From: an uncultured Bacteriovoracaceae bacterium
GTDB taxonomy: Bacteria > Bdellovibrionota > Bacteriovoracia > Bacteriovoracales > Bacteriovoracaceae
Direction: 5' to 3'
Assembly: GCA_937931205.1 (NCBI GenBank)
Contig: CALHBF010000005.1
Coordinates: forward strand, 1 to 64,000
Length of the DNA stretch: 64,000 bases
Both the position numbers and the translations under genes were made by a program. Below are positions 43,043 to 52,001 of this stretch, piece by piece (positions within the stretch are counted from its first letter, which is position 1; every line of letters starts with the position of its first letter). Under the pieces are notes generated by a model, which was given only the letters and a program-made list of their open reading frames with translations, was not told the DNA's origin and did not search any database.

Positions 43043-43411
43043 TTGAGAATGAAAGAATATTTTTGCGCTTGTTGTAGACACCCACGAAAGCTGAAGTATC
43101 AGCGCCATCTGCGTAGTGCCCACTTTTTTCAAATTCTCATTCTTTCTTCCCTTGTCTCTCTGATGCTCTACCCATGGTTTGGATTGAAGTCATTCTCATC
43201 GGTGATTCTGGTTTGGGCGGTTTTTGAAGGTGTTTATAAATCTCTTTATCGCAAAGACTTAGTTTGTCCTTACTGCGGTTTTGATCCTAAATGGTATAAA
43301 AAAGACGTGAAGTTCGCCCGCCAGAAAGTGGAAGAGTTCCTTAAACAAAATCCGAATAGTCCTATTCTTAAAAGGGCCAAAAAAATGGAAGAGTACCAAC
43401 ATCTCCAGTAA
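43043..43411 (+). CDS. Small membrane protein with split zinc ribbon
   Basis: A 122-residue protein from the TTG at 43043, 6 bases after GGAGG; the ATG at 43049 is the alternative. A Cys pair near the start (CACC, about 7-10) and a second pair near residue 75 (CPYC) flank two hydrophobic helices (about 28-60). Both pairs would lie on the same side of the membrane and could close a zinc ribbon. A basic helical tail follows. No family recognised. It ends 40 bases before a strong terminator. Confidence 0.75.
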   Translation: MRMKEYFCACCRHPRKLKYQRHLRSAHFFQILILSSLVSLMLYPWFGLKSFSSVILVWAVFEGVYKSLYRKDLVCPYCGFDPKWYKKDVKFARQKVEEFLKQNPNSPILKRAKKMEEYQHLQ

Positions 43412-43451
43412 TTTGATGCCCTGATAAATCCATTAATAAATTTAAGCAGTT

Positions 43452-43478
43452 AAGGCCCTCATCTGAGGGCTTTTTTTT
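43452..43478 (+). terminator. Terminator after the zinc-ribbon gene
   Basis: GCCCTC (43455-43460) pairs with GAGGGC (43465-43470), extended by AAG/TTT, followed by eight T. It is a typical intrinsic terminator. Confidence 0.9.
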
Positions 43479-43495
43479 GCACTTTTCGCTAGCAA

Positions 43496-43591
43496 GAAAA
43501 GGACAGTAAATATCCTTTTCCAACTTAAGCCTATCTTTGGTAAGAAGTAGGTATAGGAAACACATTATTAATTGATCGCAACCTATGCGAA
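43496..43591 (+). promoter_or_regulatory. Leader region of ssb with two small hairpins
   Basis: GAAAAGGA (43496-43503) and TCCTTTTC (43513-43520) form an 8-bp inverted repeat. CGCA...TGCG (about 43577-43589) forms a second small stem just before AAAGGAG. These may be an operator and an RNA structure near the ribosome-binding site of ssb; neither is proven. Confidence 0.3.
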
Positions 43592-43601
43592 AGGAGAAAT
43601 C

Positions 43602-44045
43602 ATGAGCGTTAACAAGGTAATCCTACTAGGCCGTCTTGGACAAGATCCAGAACTTAAATACACTCCAGGTGGTGCTGCTGTTTGTAACTTCTCACTAGCT
43701 ACAACTGAGAGCTGGACTGACAAGGGTGGACAGAAGCAAGAGAAAACTGAATGGCACAGAGTTGTTGTTTGGGGAAAACTTGCTGAACTTTGTAATCAAT
43801 ATCTAAGCAAAGGTCGTCAGGCATTTGTTGAAGGTCGCCTTCAAACTCGTGCTTGGGATGATAAAGACGGTAACAAACGTTACACAACTGAAATTATGGC
43901 AGCGACTGTTCAATTCATCGGTGGAGCAACTACTGGTGCAGGTAACACAACGAATGTTGATAACTCTTATGCTCAACAACCATCAGCTCAAGATTATCAG
44001 ATTTCAAATGATGCTCACTTTGCTGCTGATGATATTCCATTTTAG
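43602..44045 (+). CDS. ssb: Single-stranded DNA-binding protein
   Basis: About 147 residues from the ATG at 43602 with AAAGGAG upstream. It coats single-stranded DNA in replication and repair. N-terminal OB fold: [37 protein letters not shown], then [22 protein letters not shown] and [23 protein letters not shown] Gly/Asn/Gln linker leads to the acidic tip DDIPF that recruits partner proteins. Length is slightly shorter than E. coli SSB. Codon use is strongly biased, matching high expression. Confidence 0.97.
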   Translation: MSVNKVILLGRLGQDPELKYTPGGAAVCNFSLATTESWTDKGGQKQEKTEWHRVVVWGKLAELCNQYLSKGRQAFVEGRLQTRAWDDKDGNKRYTTEIMAATVQFIGGATTGAGNTTNVDNSYAQQPSAQDYQISNDAHFAADDIPF

Positions 44046-44072
44046 TTTTTAGTTAAGAAATTTAGAATAGAG

Positions 44073-44100
44073 AAGGAGGCCGATTGGCCTCCTTTTTTTT
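44073..44100. terminator. Terminator between ssb and sugE
   Basis: AAGGAGGCC (44073-44081) pairs with GGCCTCCTT (44086-44094) around GATT, followed by a T-run. It serves ssb; the sugE stop on the other strand is at 44099, so it may serve both. Confidence 0.9.
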
Positions 44101-44422
44101 AATGTGAAAGCATTTTCAGTCCAGCAACACATCCAATTAAACCCGCTAAAAGAAGCAGTCGTGGTAAATTCGCTGGTTCTCCAAAATACATAATCCCAAT
44201 GATGGCCGTTCCGAAGGCGCCAATTCCTGTCCAGACTGCATAGGCCGTTCCTAGTGGGATAGTCGCAAGGGATTTATTAAGTGAATAAAAGCTGATGATC
44301 CCGCAGATGAAGAAACCAATGACGTAAGGAACTTTGGTAAAATTATTGGCCAACTTTAAGCAAGTGGTAAAACCGAGTTCAAACACTCCGGCAGTCAGTA
44401 AGTATATCCAAGCTGTCGTCAT
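44099..44422 (-). CDS. sugE: SugE/Gdx-type small multidrug-resistance transporter
   Basis: A 107-residue four-helix inner-membrane protein of the SMR family. The membrane Glu that binds cations is in AGVFELGF (residue 15). The subgroup signature GTAYAVWTGIGAFGTAIIGIMYFGEPA and the ending GLKMLSH match SugE/Gdx, whose members export guanidinium in exchange for protons; other members pump quaternary amines. SD AAAAGGAA lies upstream. No guanidine riboswitch-like pair of ACGR hairpins is visible in its 5' region. Confidence 0.92.
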   Translation of the reverse strand: MTTAWIYLLTAGVFELGFTTCLKLANNFTKVPYVIGFFICGIISFYSLNKSLATIPLGTAYAVWTGIGAFGTAIIGIMYFGEPANLPRLLLLAGLIGCVAGLKMLSH

Positions 44423-44667
44423 ACAAATTCCTTTTCTTCAGTCTCATTTTTTTTAGGCTACTCTTCTTGTTAAATTGAAGAAACAAAAATGTAAAATCGT
44501 CTTCTTTTATTCCTAATAGGTTGAGATGGGTAACTTGAGAACAGGCTGAGGCAAGGAGGGTTAGGTTTGCCTACAAAAATGGTCAGTCACAGCTCCAGCC
44601 CCTTGAGATGTTAGTGAATTAATGAACTTACTCCCACAAAATTTTAGAAAGGTGTTAAAATCGACAA
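44423..44667. other. Gene-free divergent gap between sugE and the HD-GYP gene
   Basis: A 245-bp region with promoters expected on both sides. It holds a 6-bp stem AGGCAA/TTGCCT around a GGAGGG-containing loop (about 44550-44573). On the minus strand it contains GGCAAACC, reminiscent of one piece of the GEMM c-di-GMP riboswitch, but the other conserved pieces are absent. No gene is seen. Confidence 0.4.
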
Positions 44668-45810
44668 ATGGATTACAGTAGTTACTTCTCCGTTCGACAT
44701 GATCTTATTCCCGTAGAGCAGATCCTAAGTTACGATCTCTATATCAATTCCTCTGCCATTAAAGACAAAGAAAAGTTTATAAGAATTTTTCCACAAGGTG
44801 AGTATTTAACAAAAACGGATCTGGAATCTTTTCAAAAAAAATACTATCAACTCTATGTTGCTGAATCTCAGAGGAAAAAGTTTTTTAAATCGTTAGTGAA
44901 AGCAACTAGTATTAATGAAGTAGAAAAAGTCACAGTCATCAAAGATTCTGCTCTCAACTATTTGCAGAATATCTTTGAAGGTAATAAAGAATTTTCAACA
45001 GAACTTCTTTCTCAGAATATCGAAGGCTGTCGTGATGTTGTTGAATCAATGGTTGATATGCTGGAAGGCAAAGACATTGATGGATTAAGAAGCCTTATCA
45101 CCAATCTCAGTTTTCATGACTTTTATACCTACGATCACTCGATTAACGTGTGCATGTATTGCATAAGTATTTATCGAGCGATTCATCCCAAGGCCACTCG
45201 GGTAGAACTGATGCATGCAGGTCTTGGCGGTCTTCTTCATGATTTAGGTAAAATCAAAATCCCTACTCATATTTTGAATAATCCTGGCGGTCTCTCTAAC
45301 GAAGATTATCAAACAATTAAAAAACATCCTGACTTTGGTCTTGAATTACTTTTAAGTGGTCACTGTGAAATTGATAAGGATCTAGACTTAAAAGTCATTG
45401 GGCGAGTGATTCATGAACATCATGAAAATTTTGATGGAACAGGATATCCTAATAAATTAAAAGGTCGCGAAGAGATTCATCTTCTTGCAAGAATTTGTAC
45501 CATCGCTGACTTCTTTGATGCCATCACGACCAAACGATCTTACAACGAAGTTCTTCCGATTACTGAAGCTATGAATACGATGAGAAAGTTTAGAGGGATA
45601 AAGTTAGACCCTGATCTTTTTGATATCTTTGATCATCATGTGGGCTATGTTCGTCATGATATTCACCGTGATCTCAAGCTGCTTGATAGCTTTGACCCAA
45701 CTTTGCCTTACGCTAAACTTCCTTTGGAGGATGTGGGCAAATTTAAAAAAGACTTGGATTTTGGGAAAATCAAGGTGGTTACTGATAAAGATCGCAAGAA
45801 ATCTAGCTAA
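44668..45810 (+). CDS. HD-GYP-domain cyclic-di-GMP phosphodiesterase
   Basis: A 380-residue signalling enzyme. An N-terminal region of about 100 residues (DLIPVEQILSYDLYINSS) resembles the DUF3391-like sensor found before HD-GYP domains. The catalytic domain (about 150-345) has HDFYTYDHSINV, LLHDLGKIKIP (HD pair), KHPDFGLELL, HEHHENFDGTGYP (HH...GYP) and ARICTIADFFDAITTKRSY. These are the metal and substrate ligands, so it should break down c-di-GMP. Cytoplasmic; no membrane helix. c-di-GMP controls motility and the predatory switch in Bdellovibrio, so a similar role is plausible. Confidence 0.93.
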   Translation: MDYSSYFSVRHDLIPVEQILSYDLYINSSAIKDKEKFIRIFPQGEYLTKTDLESFQKKYYQLYVAESQRKKFFKSLVKATSINEVEKVTVIKDSALNYLQNIFEGNKEFSTELLSQNIEGCRDVVESMVDMLEGKDIDGLRSLITNLSFHDFYTYDHSINVCMYCISIYRAIHPKATRVELMHAGLGGLLHDLGKIKIPTHILNNPGGLSNEDYQTIKKHPDFGLELLLSGHCEIDKDLDLKVIGRVIHEHHENFDGTGYPNKLKGREEIHLLARICTIADFFDAITTKRSYNEVLPITEAMNTMRKFRGIKLDPDLFDIFDHHVGYVRHDIHRDLKLLDSFDPTLPYAKLPLEDVGKFKKDLDFGKIKVVTDKDRKKSS

Positions 45811-45823
45811 GATTTCAATACTT

Positions 45824-45846
45824 TAGTCATTTGTCTTATTTGACTA
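45824..45846 (+). terminator. Weak hairpin after the HD-GYP gene
   Basis: TAGTCA (45824-45829) pairs with TGACTA (45841-45846) around an 11-base T-rich loop, 14 bases past the stop. There is no T-run after it, so termination is uncertain. Confidence 0.3.
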
Positions 45847-45880
45847 ATGTTGTTCGGTATTTCGTTCGATAAGTAGAACG

Positions 45881-48800
45881 ATGAAAACTCACAGCTATGT
45901 TCTTCTGGCCGTTCTTGCTTTCTCCTCCTCAATTCAGGCGGATGTTTTTTCTATTCGACCAGATTGGCAGCAGCTAACTCTTCAACTGATCAGTGATAAG
46001 AAGATTCAAGAAATCATCCAAGATAAAAAGCTCATTGCTGACATCACTAAGAAAGTTGAAGAGGCAGAGAAGAAAGCTGGTCCTGCTAAAATCGAAGATC
46101 TTCAAAAAATTCTAAAATCTCCGGAAGGTCAAAAACTTATCTCCGAAGTTCAAAAGCAGAAAGATGTTTTCTTACGAGAAGTTCAGGACCAGCTCAATAA
46201 ACACATTGATAAAATTGCTGGGATTAATTGTTCTTCTTCGACTTGCTCAATCTCTCCTTTCACTATGCAAATTGGTGATAAGACTCTGAAGGCCGATCGT
46301 TTTGACGTTCCTTATAAGAATGGCAAAATCAATATGCTGGAAGGAACTGGTACTAATACTGTCTTGATTGATCCCAAGCTCGGAGACATTAATCTAGGGC
46401 AAAGCCAGATTAAAATTCAGGATAATAAATCGGATATTGACCTAAATATTCAATCGAGCACCTTAAATTACAATCAAGATGGTAAGAAGATTCTCGATGT
46501 TCCTGGTGGAGTAAAGTTAAATACTAAAATCAGTAATAATTCTAACTCACAGATTTATCATCTCGACCTTAAAAGCAATTCAGGTTTCACTTACCAAGAG
46601 ATGTCAGGGCCGAACAATTTAGTTTCAGTGAATTCTACAACACCAATTTCCCTGTCTTTGCAGGAAAATAAAGATACAGGCTCACGTAGAATCTTCGCTG
46701 GAACTGATGATCCTAATGGAGTGGTTTCTTATTCTCAAGTTAAAGGCAATTCGAAAGTGGTGGCCACAGCAACTGGAGAAACTTATTTCTTGTCTGATGG
46801 AGGACAGGGATTATTAAGTGCAAAAAATGTAGTAGTACAGAAAGATCAAACTCAAGGAAATATCCAAAATCTTGAGATCCGCAATAACGGACAACTTATT
46901 TCAGGGAATGCTAATAAGGTCAATATTCAGCAAGGGAGCAATCAGCTTCAGCTAAATGATTTTAAATTTGCTTATGATAAGCAGAATCAAAGTACGAATC
47001 TTCGTGTTCAAGAGTTAAGTGGCCGCTCAGGTAACAGCAATGTGAGCGGAACAAATATGAACTTGAATTCCAAGAACGGTGTGCAAACAGTTACTTGGGA
47101 CCAAATCAATATCAAGCAAGGTAATCAGCAATTAAGTAATACTAGTACATTCTTAGAGTTCGAGAAAAAGGACAAAGTTGTTTCAGGACGAATTATTTCT
47201 GAGGAAACTCTCTTTTCCAATGGTAACAGCAGAGTCGTTTTAAAAGGTCTTGAAGGAGTCTTTAATGTTGGTGATGAAAAGAACTTTCGGGGAAGTTTAC
47301 AGAATTTAACTGTCAAGAGTGGGGCGATCAATCTTAATCTTGAAGCCATTAACTCCAACGGCATGAAAGAGAAATTTCAGCTAAGAATTCTGGAGAAAGA
47401 CGGAGAGAGACTCTATCAAGTCTTTGGTGAAAATGGGAATCTTGTTAAAATTGATGCTTCGACAGACAAGTATATGCTTTCGGCCATTACTGAATCGATT
47501 AGCTATTTTGAATCTCCTCAAGGAAAGCAACTTCTTGTTAAGAACTTTTCAGGTAAATTGAAAGATTCAGAGAATAAATACTTAGGAGATTTCAGTTTTA
47601 AAAGTGGGCAGTATTTCCAAAGTAATGGCCAAGAGGTCTTACTTGCTCATGCTGGAAATGTTCAAAAAGATGGATTAAAACTTTCTTTTGATGATTTAGA
47701 AATTAAAAGAGATAAAAATACTGAGTTTTATAAAATTGCAAACTCCAATCTCACTTATTCTTGGAATAAGAACATCGCCAATATGACAGGCATCTCAGGA
47801 GAGCTTGTTCGTCAAAAAGACAGTGTTAATGGTTCTTTGAAATTTAGTGATTTCAATGGTTCTTATCAGAATACAGATTTTCAGGCCAAAAATGGGCAAG
47901 CTCAATTTTTTAGCAGTGGAAATGAAAAACTGGGTATGGGAACTCTAGATCAGTTAAATGTGAAGAGAGATAACCAGTACTTTGCTGTTACAGGAGCAGA
48001 AGTTCTTTATAAGCAGGACAATCAAGGGAAAGTTATTCTTGGTAAAGCACAAAATCTAAGTGCTGATATTCAAGGCTACAAGGTAGATGTTGTTATTAAG
48101 GATAACAAACTTAACGATCAGAAGATTCAAGTTCAAGTAGTGGAATCGGGGTCTGAGCGCTATTACAAAATCTTCAACGAGAAGGGACAAGAGATCGCGG
48201 TCAATGCCTCTAAGGATAAGAATACTTATCAGGCCCTATTTAAGAATATCGAGTATCTCTCCACTCCAGAATTTAAAAGTTTTGTTGCCGATAATTTGTC
48301 CGTTTCTGGAAAGCACGATGATATTCAAGGAAGTTTAAAAACTCAGAAAATTGAGTTTCATGAAACGCCGCTGATTAAATCAGGTAAAATTGATGCTCTG
48401 GAATTTAATATTTCAAAGAATAATCTGAGTGCGCAAGGGACTCTTGGACAGGCGATCTTTAACCAAAGTGCTGCTAAAGATGAAGCTGCTCTTGCAAAGG
48501 GAAAGATCAATCTTGTTGATAAGAACCTCAGCGGAGGAATTAGTTTTGAAAATGCTCTCTACCAAAAGTTAAAAGAGCCGGGTAACGAAGTAACACTCGT
48601 GCGTTTTGATAATACTCAGTTGGTGGCCATTGAAGACAAGGTCTTCAAGGCCTCGGCCAATATTGGGAATGCCAATTACCTTCAAAATAAAGAGATGACG
48701 GTCATTGAACTCAATTCAATTAAAGACCTTAAAATTGATGATCTAAAGAATAAAATTTCTGCTAACGCCGGAATGAACCGCCTGATCCAGATTAAGACTA

Positions 48801-51553
48801 AAGATCAAAATGGAAAACCAGTGAGCTACTACCTGCTTGAGGGTGGAAAGCTAGATATCACTTCTCCTGAATCTTCAACTCTTGGACAAATCTCACTGAA
48901 GATGGACGGTCTTTTTGGTGAGTTCACTCAATCAGGTAAAGACTTTAATGGGGCGGGTAAAGTAGGGACTGCTTCAGGAAACTATCAGGGAACAAGCTTT
49001 CAGGCGAGTAATGGGCAAGTTCAAATTAACAGCAGTAATAATCAGCAATCAGGTAAAGTGACTCTGGATCAGCTGAATCTGCAAAGAGATGCACAGACGT
49101 TAAAAATCACGGGAGCTGAAGTTCTTTATAAGGGAGATAATCAAGGGAAAGTGATTCTTGGTGGTGCTCAATCGGTCAATGCGATGGTTGAGGGCTATAA
49201 GGTAGATGTTTTACTGAAAGATAAGTCACAGAAAGATCAGAAGATTCAAGTTCAGGTTATTGAATCAGGTAATCAGAAGTTTTATAAAATCTTCAATGAG
49301 AAGGGACAAGAAATTGCGATCAATGCTTCTAAGGATAAAAATACTTATCAGGCGTTATTTAAAAATATTGAGTATCTAACGACTCCTGAGTTTAAAAGCT
49401 TTGTAGCAGATAATTTATCGGTAACAGGAAAACATCAGGATATTCAAGGAACTCTTAAAACCCAAAGAATTGAGTTCGTTGAGACTCCGCTTATCAAGTC
49501 CGGTAAAATTGATGGATTAGAGTTTAAGGTTTCGCAAAATACATTGCAGGGACAGGGAACAATTGGGCAGGCCATCTTTAATCAAACAGCACAAAAAGAT
49601 GAAGCTTCTATCACTCAAGGTAAGATCAATTTAGTTGATAAGAAACTCAAAGGAGATTTGAGTTTCGAGAATGCTCTTTATCAAAAAATAAAAGAGCCAA
49701 ATAATGAAATTACCCTTATCCGTTTTGATAACAACCAGCTGGTTGCAGTTGAAGAAAATGTGTTTAAAGCTTCACTGAAATTTGGGAATGCTAGTTATCT
49801 TCAAAATAAAGATATGACTGTCATTCAGGTGAACTCTCTTAAAGATATTAAGCTTGATGACCTTAAGAATAAGATTTCTGCTTCGGGGAACGTTAGTAAA
49901 CTAGTTCAAATTAAAACGAAAGATGCTAATGGACAGCCTGTTAGCTACTACCTGATGGAAGGTGCTGAGATTGATATTTCTTCACCTAAAATGTCGGTGC
50001 TCGGACAAATCTCTGCAAAATTTTTAGAAGTCACTCAAGTTGGCGGCAAGACAGTTTTTGGTGGAGATATTAAAGGTTCTGTTCAGTATCAAGGTCCGAT
50101 TAATATTAATGGAACAGGAACATTGCAAGGTAAGGATCTGACGTTCAACTCTCAAAAAGTCAGTACTCCTAAACTCGTTTCTCATTATTACTCTATTGAG
50201 TCAGTAACAGACACTGGCGGAATCAATCTTGCTAAACTGCAGGCCGGCCCTGATTTCTTAAAAGATATGATTTCATTTGAGGCAAAGGGTAATGCTGGTA
50301 AAAAATTAGATTTTACTTTCGTACAAGACAAAGCACAGGGGACTTATTACTTAAAAGCAGAATTTAAAGAAGGGGATAAGATTAAGGTGAAGTTGTTCCC
50401 GTTCACATTAGAGAGTAAGAAGTCAGGTGATAGTGCCAAAATTGAATTGAATATCACACCGAAAGGTCAGAATTTCATGAATCATCTCGATATTATTACC
50501 AGTATCGTTGATTCTCACGAGATTACTAATTTCTTAGAAATCTCTTCTGGTGGAATGCTTACTGTAAAATCACCAACGATGGCCGGATTTGGACTTGAAG
50601 TGATGTACCAAGATCACACTGTCTTTAATCCAGGCATCACTCCTAGTCATGGAGCCGAGAAGGCCGCAACTTATGGAGCAGGTGTCTTCTATCGAGGAGA
50701 GAAAGGAAGTGAGACTTCTGCTGGTTTAATGTTATCAGGTGATAGTGAGTTTAATTATCAAACCAATGGCCGTGGAGTTTTAAAAGTGATGGGCATGAAT
50801 ATGCCTGAGCAAGGATCAATTCCCGCGACCATGAATTTTTACTTTAAGCATAGAACTGCTGCAGGGAATACTGCATTTGCAAGTATCTTTTACGATCTCA
50901 CAAGCCCTACAGTCGATCCGAAGGTGTTATCTAAAGATTCTCAGTATTATCAAGGTGGGCGTGGACAAGGTGGAGCAGGTTTCTCTGTAGGATATTCTCA
51001 CCAGATTAATGATCGCACTCGTCTGACAGTTGCGGGGGGGATGAACAATAATTTTCAAGATCCTGCCATTTGCGCCACTTTAGAAATGCAGATTGGTGGC
51101 GGTCGTATCAGAACTCTCGCTCGTGATGTAGGTGAGATTAATGACTTCCTCCAGATACCAGCTAACCCTTATGGTGGTAGATCGGTGGCAATGGTAAAAG
51201 GTCCAACAGCTGAGGGGGCAAGAGAACTTCATTGGGATCGATTAAGTTTCTTGAGCTGGGAAATTGAGAAGAGTGAAGCGGCCCAGGAGTTAGTGGCCCT
51301 CTTTGATAAGTTGATTATTAAACACGATGAAGAAGTGTTGAGAAAAATCCGTCAGTGGGAGAATCGTAATTTACTTTCTAAGCAGGATGAAAAACTTGTT
51401 AAGCTTGCCTTTGGCGATATGAAAGCTGGATCGCATTCAGCTCATATTCCAAATCTAGAGCACTGGAGAAAGATTGCTGCTAAGTCGATTGATTTGAAGA
51501 AATATGGGGAATATAAAAAAGAGTACGAAGAATTAAGTAAAAAGCGGATATAA
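45881..51553 (+). CDS. Giant exported repeat protein with barrel-like C-terminal part
   Basis: A 1890-residue protein with a signal peptide (1-20, ending SSIQA) and a charged helical stretch (about 25-115). A CSSSTC pair (Cys117, Cys122) follows, then a very long beta-strand-rich region full of Gly, Asn, Gln and Lys (about 125-1500). Two units of 373 residues, about 660-1032 and 1033-1405, are close copies (both contain KIFNEKGQEIA and TPEFKSFVADNLSV), and a more diverged shorter relative starts near 480. Residues about 1540-1740 have alternating strands (TMNFYFKHRT, GFSVGYSHQINDRTRLTVAGG) like an outer-membrane barrel. A helical tail of about 120 residues ends it. It resembles large envelope-spanning or LptD/adhesin-like beta proteins but matches none I know. 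No close neighbour shares its transcript. No ribosome-binding site is clear. Confidence 0.9.
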   Translation: MKTHSYVLLAVLAFSSSIQADVFSIRPDWQQLTLQLISDKKIQEIIQDKKLIADITKKVEEAEKKAGPAKIEDLQKILKSPEGQKLISEVQKQKDVFLREVQDQLNKHIDKIAGINCSSSTCSISPFTMQIGDKTLKADRFDVPYKNGKINMLEGTGTNTVLIDPKLGDINLGQSQIKIQDNKSDIDLNIQSSTLNYNQDGKKILDVPGGVKLNTKISNNSNSQIYHLDLKSNSGFTYQEMSGPNNLVSVNSTTPISLSLQENKDTGSRRIFAGTDDPNGVVSYSQVKGNSKVVATATGETYFLSDGGQGLLSAKNVVVQKDQTQGNIQNLEIRNNGQLISGNANKVNIQQGSNQLQLNDFKFAYDKQNQSTNLRVQELSGRSGNSNVSGTNMNLNSKNGVQTVTWDQINIKQGNQQLSNTSTFLEFEKKDKVVSGRIISEETLFSNGNSRVVLKGLEGVFNVGDEKNFRGSLQNLTVKSGAINLNLEAINSNGMKEKFQLRILEKDGERLYQVFGENGNLVKIDASTDKYMLSAITESISYFESPQGKQLLVKNFSGKLKDSENKYLGDFSFKSGQYFQSNGQEVLLAHAGNVQKDGLKLSFDDLEIKRDKNTEFYKIANSNLTYSWNKNIANMTGISGELVRQKDSVNGSLKFSDFNGSYQNTDFQAKNGQAQFFSSGNEKLGMGTLDQLNVKRDNQYFAVTGAEVLYKQDNQGKVILGKAQNLSADIQGYKVDVVIKDNKLNDQKIQVQVVESGSERYYKIFNEKGQEIAVNASKDKNTYQALFKNIEYLSTPEFKSFVADNLSVSGKHDDIQGSLKTQKIEFHETPLIKSGKIDALEFNISKNNLSAQGTLGQAIFNQSAAKDEAALAKGKINLVDKNLSGGISFENALYQKLKEPGNEVTLVRFDNTQLVAIEDKVFKASANIGNANYLQNKEMTVIELNSIKDLKIDDLKNKISANAGMNRLIQIKTKDQNGKPVSYYLLEGGKLDITSPESSTLGQISLKMDGLFGEFTQSGKDFNGAGKVGTASGNYQGTSFQASNGQVQINSSNNQQSGKVTLDQLNLQRDAQTLKITGAEVLYKGDNQGKVILGGAQSVNAMVEGYKVDVLLKDKSQKDQKIQVQVIESGNQKFYKIFNEKGQEIAINASKDKNTYQALFKNIEYLTTPEFKSFVADNLSVTGKHQDIQGTLKTQRIEFVETPLIKSGKIDGLEFKVSQNTLQGQGTIGQAIFNQTAQKDEASITQGKINLVDKKLKGDLSFENALYQKIKEPNNEITLIRFDNNQLVAVEENVFKASLKFGNASYLQNKDMTVIQVNSLKDIKLDDLKNKISASGNVSKLVQIKTKDANGQPVSYYLMEGAEIDISSPKMSVLGQISAKFLEVTQVGGKTVFGGDIKGSVQYQGPININGTGTLQGKDLTFNSQKVSTPKLVSHYYSIESVTDTGGINLAKLQAGPDFLKDMISFEAKGNAGKKLDFTFVQDKAQGTYYLKAEFKEGDKIKVKLFPFTLESKKSGDSAKIELNITPKGQNFMNHLDIITSIVDSHEITNFLEISSGGMLTVKSPTMAGFGLEVMYQDHTVFNPGITPSHGAEKAATYGAGVFYRGEKGSETSAGLMLSGDSEFNYQTNGRGVLKVMGMNMPEQGSIPATMNFYFKHRTAAGNTAFASIFYDLTSPTVDPKVLSKDSQYYQGGRGQGGAGFSVGYSHQINDRTRLTVAGGMNNNFQDPAICATLEMQIGGGRIRTLARDVGEINDFLQIPANPYGGRSVAMVKGPTAEGARELHWDRLSFLSWEIEKSEAAQELVALFDKLIIKHDEEVLRKIRQWENRNLLSKQDEKLVKLAFGDMKAGSHSAHIPNLEHWRKIAAKSIDLKKYGEYKKEYEELSKKRI
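47858..50095 (+). repeat. Tandem 1119-bp duplication inside the giant gene
   Basis: Two in-frame copies with a period of 1119 bases (373 codons), roughly 47858-48976 and 48977-50095. The same protein stretches recur at this offset (for example Thr688 and Thr1061 in the motif TLDQLN). By eye most residues are identical, while third positions differ often, so the duplication is not brand new. Boundaries are approximate. Confidence 0.85.
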
Positions 51554-51580
51554 AAAAAGGGAGCTTGAAGCTCCCTTTTT
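51553..51580. terminator. Terminator between the giant gene and secG
   Basis: AAAAAGGGAGCT pairs with AGCTCCCTTTTT around a TGA loop (about 51554-51580). The symmetrical A/T tails allow use by both convergent genes. Confidence 0.9.
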
Positions 51581-51585
51581 GATTC

Positions 51586-51936
51586 TTAGTTTTGAGCTGG
51601 TGCTGCTTCAGGAGCTGTTGGAGCTGCAGGAGCTTTTGATTCAACTGCATCCGAGTTAAGAGGAGCTGCAATTGGAGCTTCATCATCAAAAAGAGATGAT
51701 TTTGATTCACGAGATTTAATTGTTGTTAGAACAATTGAATTCACGAAGAAGGCTATTGCTAAGAACGTTGTAAGCTTAGTCATGAAGTTACCCTTAGCAG
51801 AGCTAGAGAAAACAGCTTGAGAAGCGCCTCCGCCCATAATGGCACCCATTTCAGCACCTTTACCGAACTGAAGAAGAACTGTGACTACAAGAAGTACACA
51901 GATGAAAACGTGAAGTACGATAAGGAATGTTGTCAT
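51586..51936 (-). CDS. secG: Preprotein translocase subunit SecG
   Basis: A 116-residue inner-membrane protein of the SecYEG export channel. Two helices (about 3-22 and 54-74) flank the SecG motif VLLQFGKGAEMGAIMGGGASQAVFSSSAKGNFMTKLT. A Pro/Ala-rich tail of about 35 residues is common in SecG of this kind. GGGAG lies upstream. It is the last gene of gap-pgk-tpiA-secG, a frequent arrangement (tpiA-secG). Confidence 0.95.
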   Translation of the reverse strand: MTTFLIVLHVFICVLLVVTVLLQFGKGAEMGAIMGGGASQAVFSSSAKGNFMTKLTTFLAIAFFVNSIVLTTIKSRESKSSLFDDEAPIAAPLNSDAVESKAPAAPTAPEAAPAQN

Positions 51937-52001
51937 ATTCTAAAATCTCCCAATTAGGGTGTTATTTTTATCAAAAAAGGTCAGTCTTGCAAATGAAAAG
52001 A

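Noticed and set aside
44530..44620. GEMM-like c-di-GMP riboswitch near the HD-GYP gene (GGCAAACC on the minus strand)
   Set aside because: Only one conserved piece is present, it is on the strand opposite the HD-GYP gene, and the other GEMM core elements are absent.
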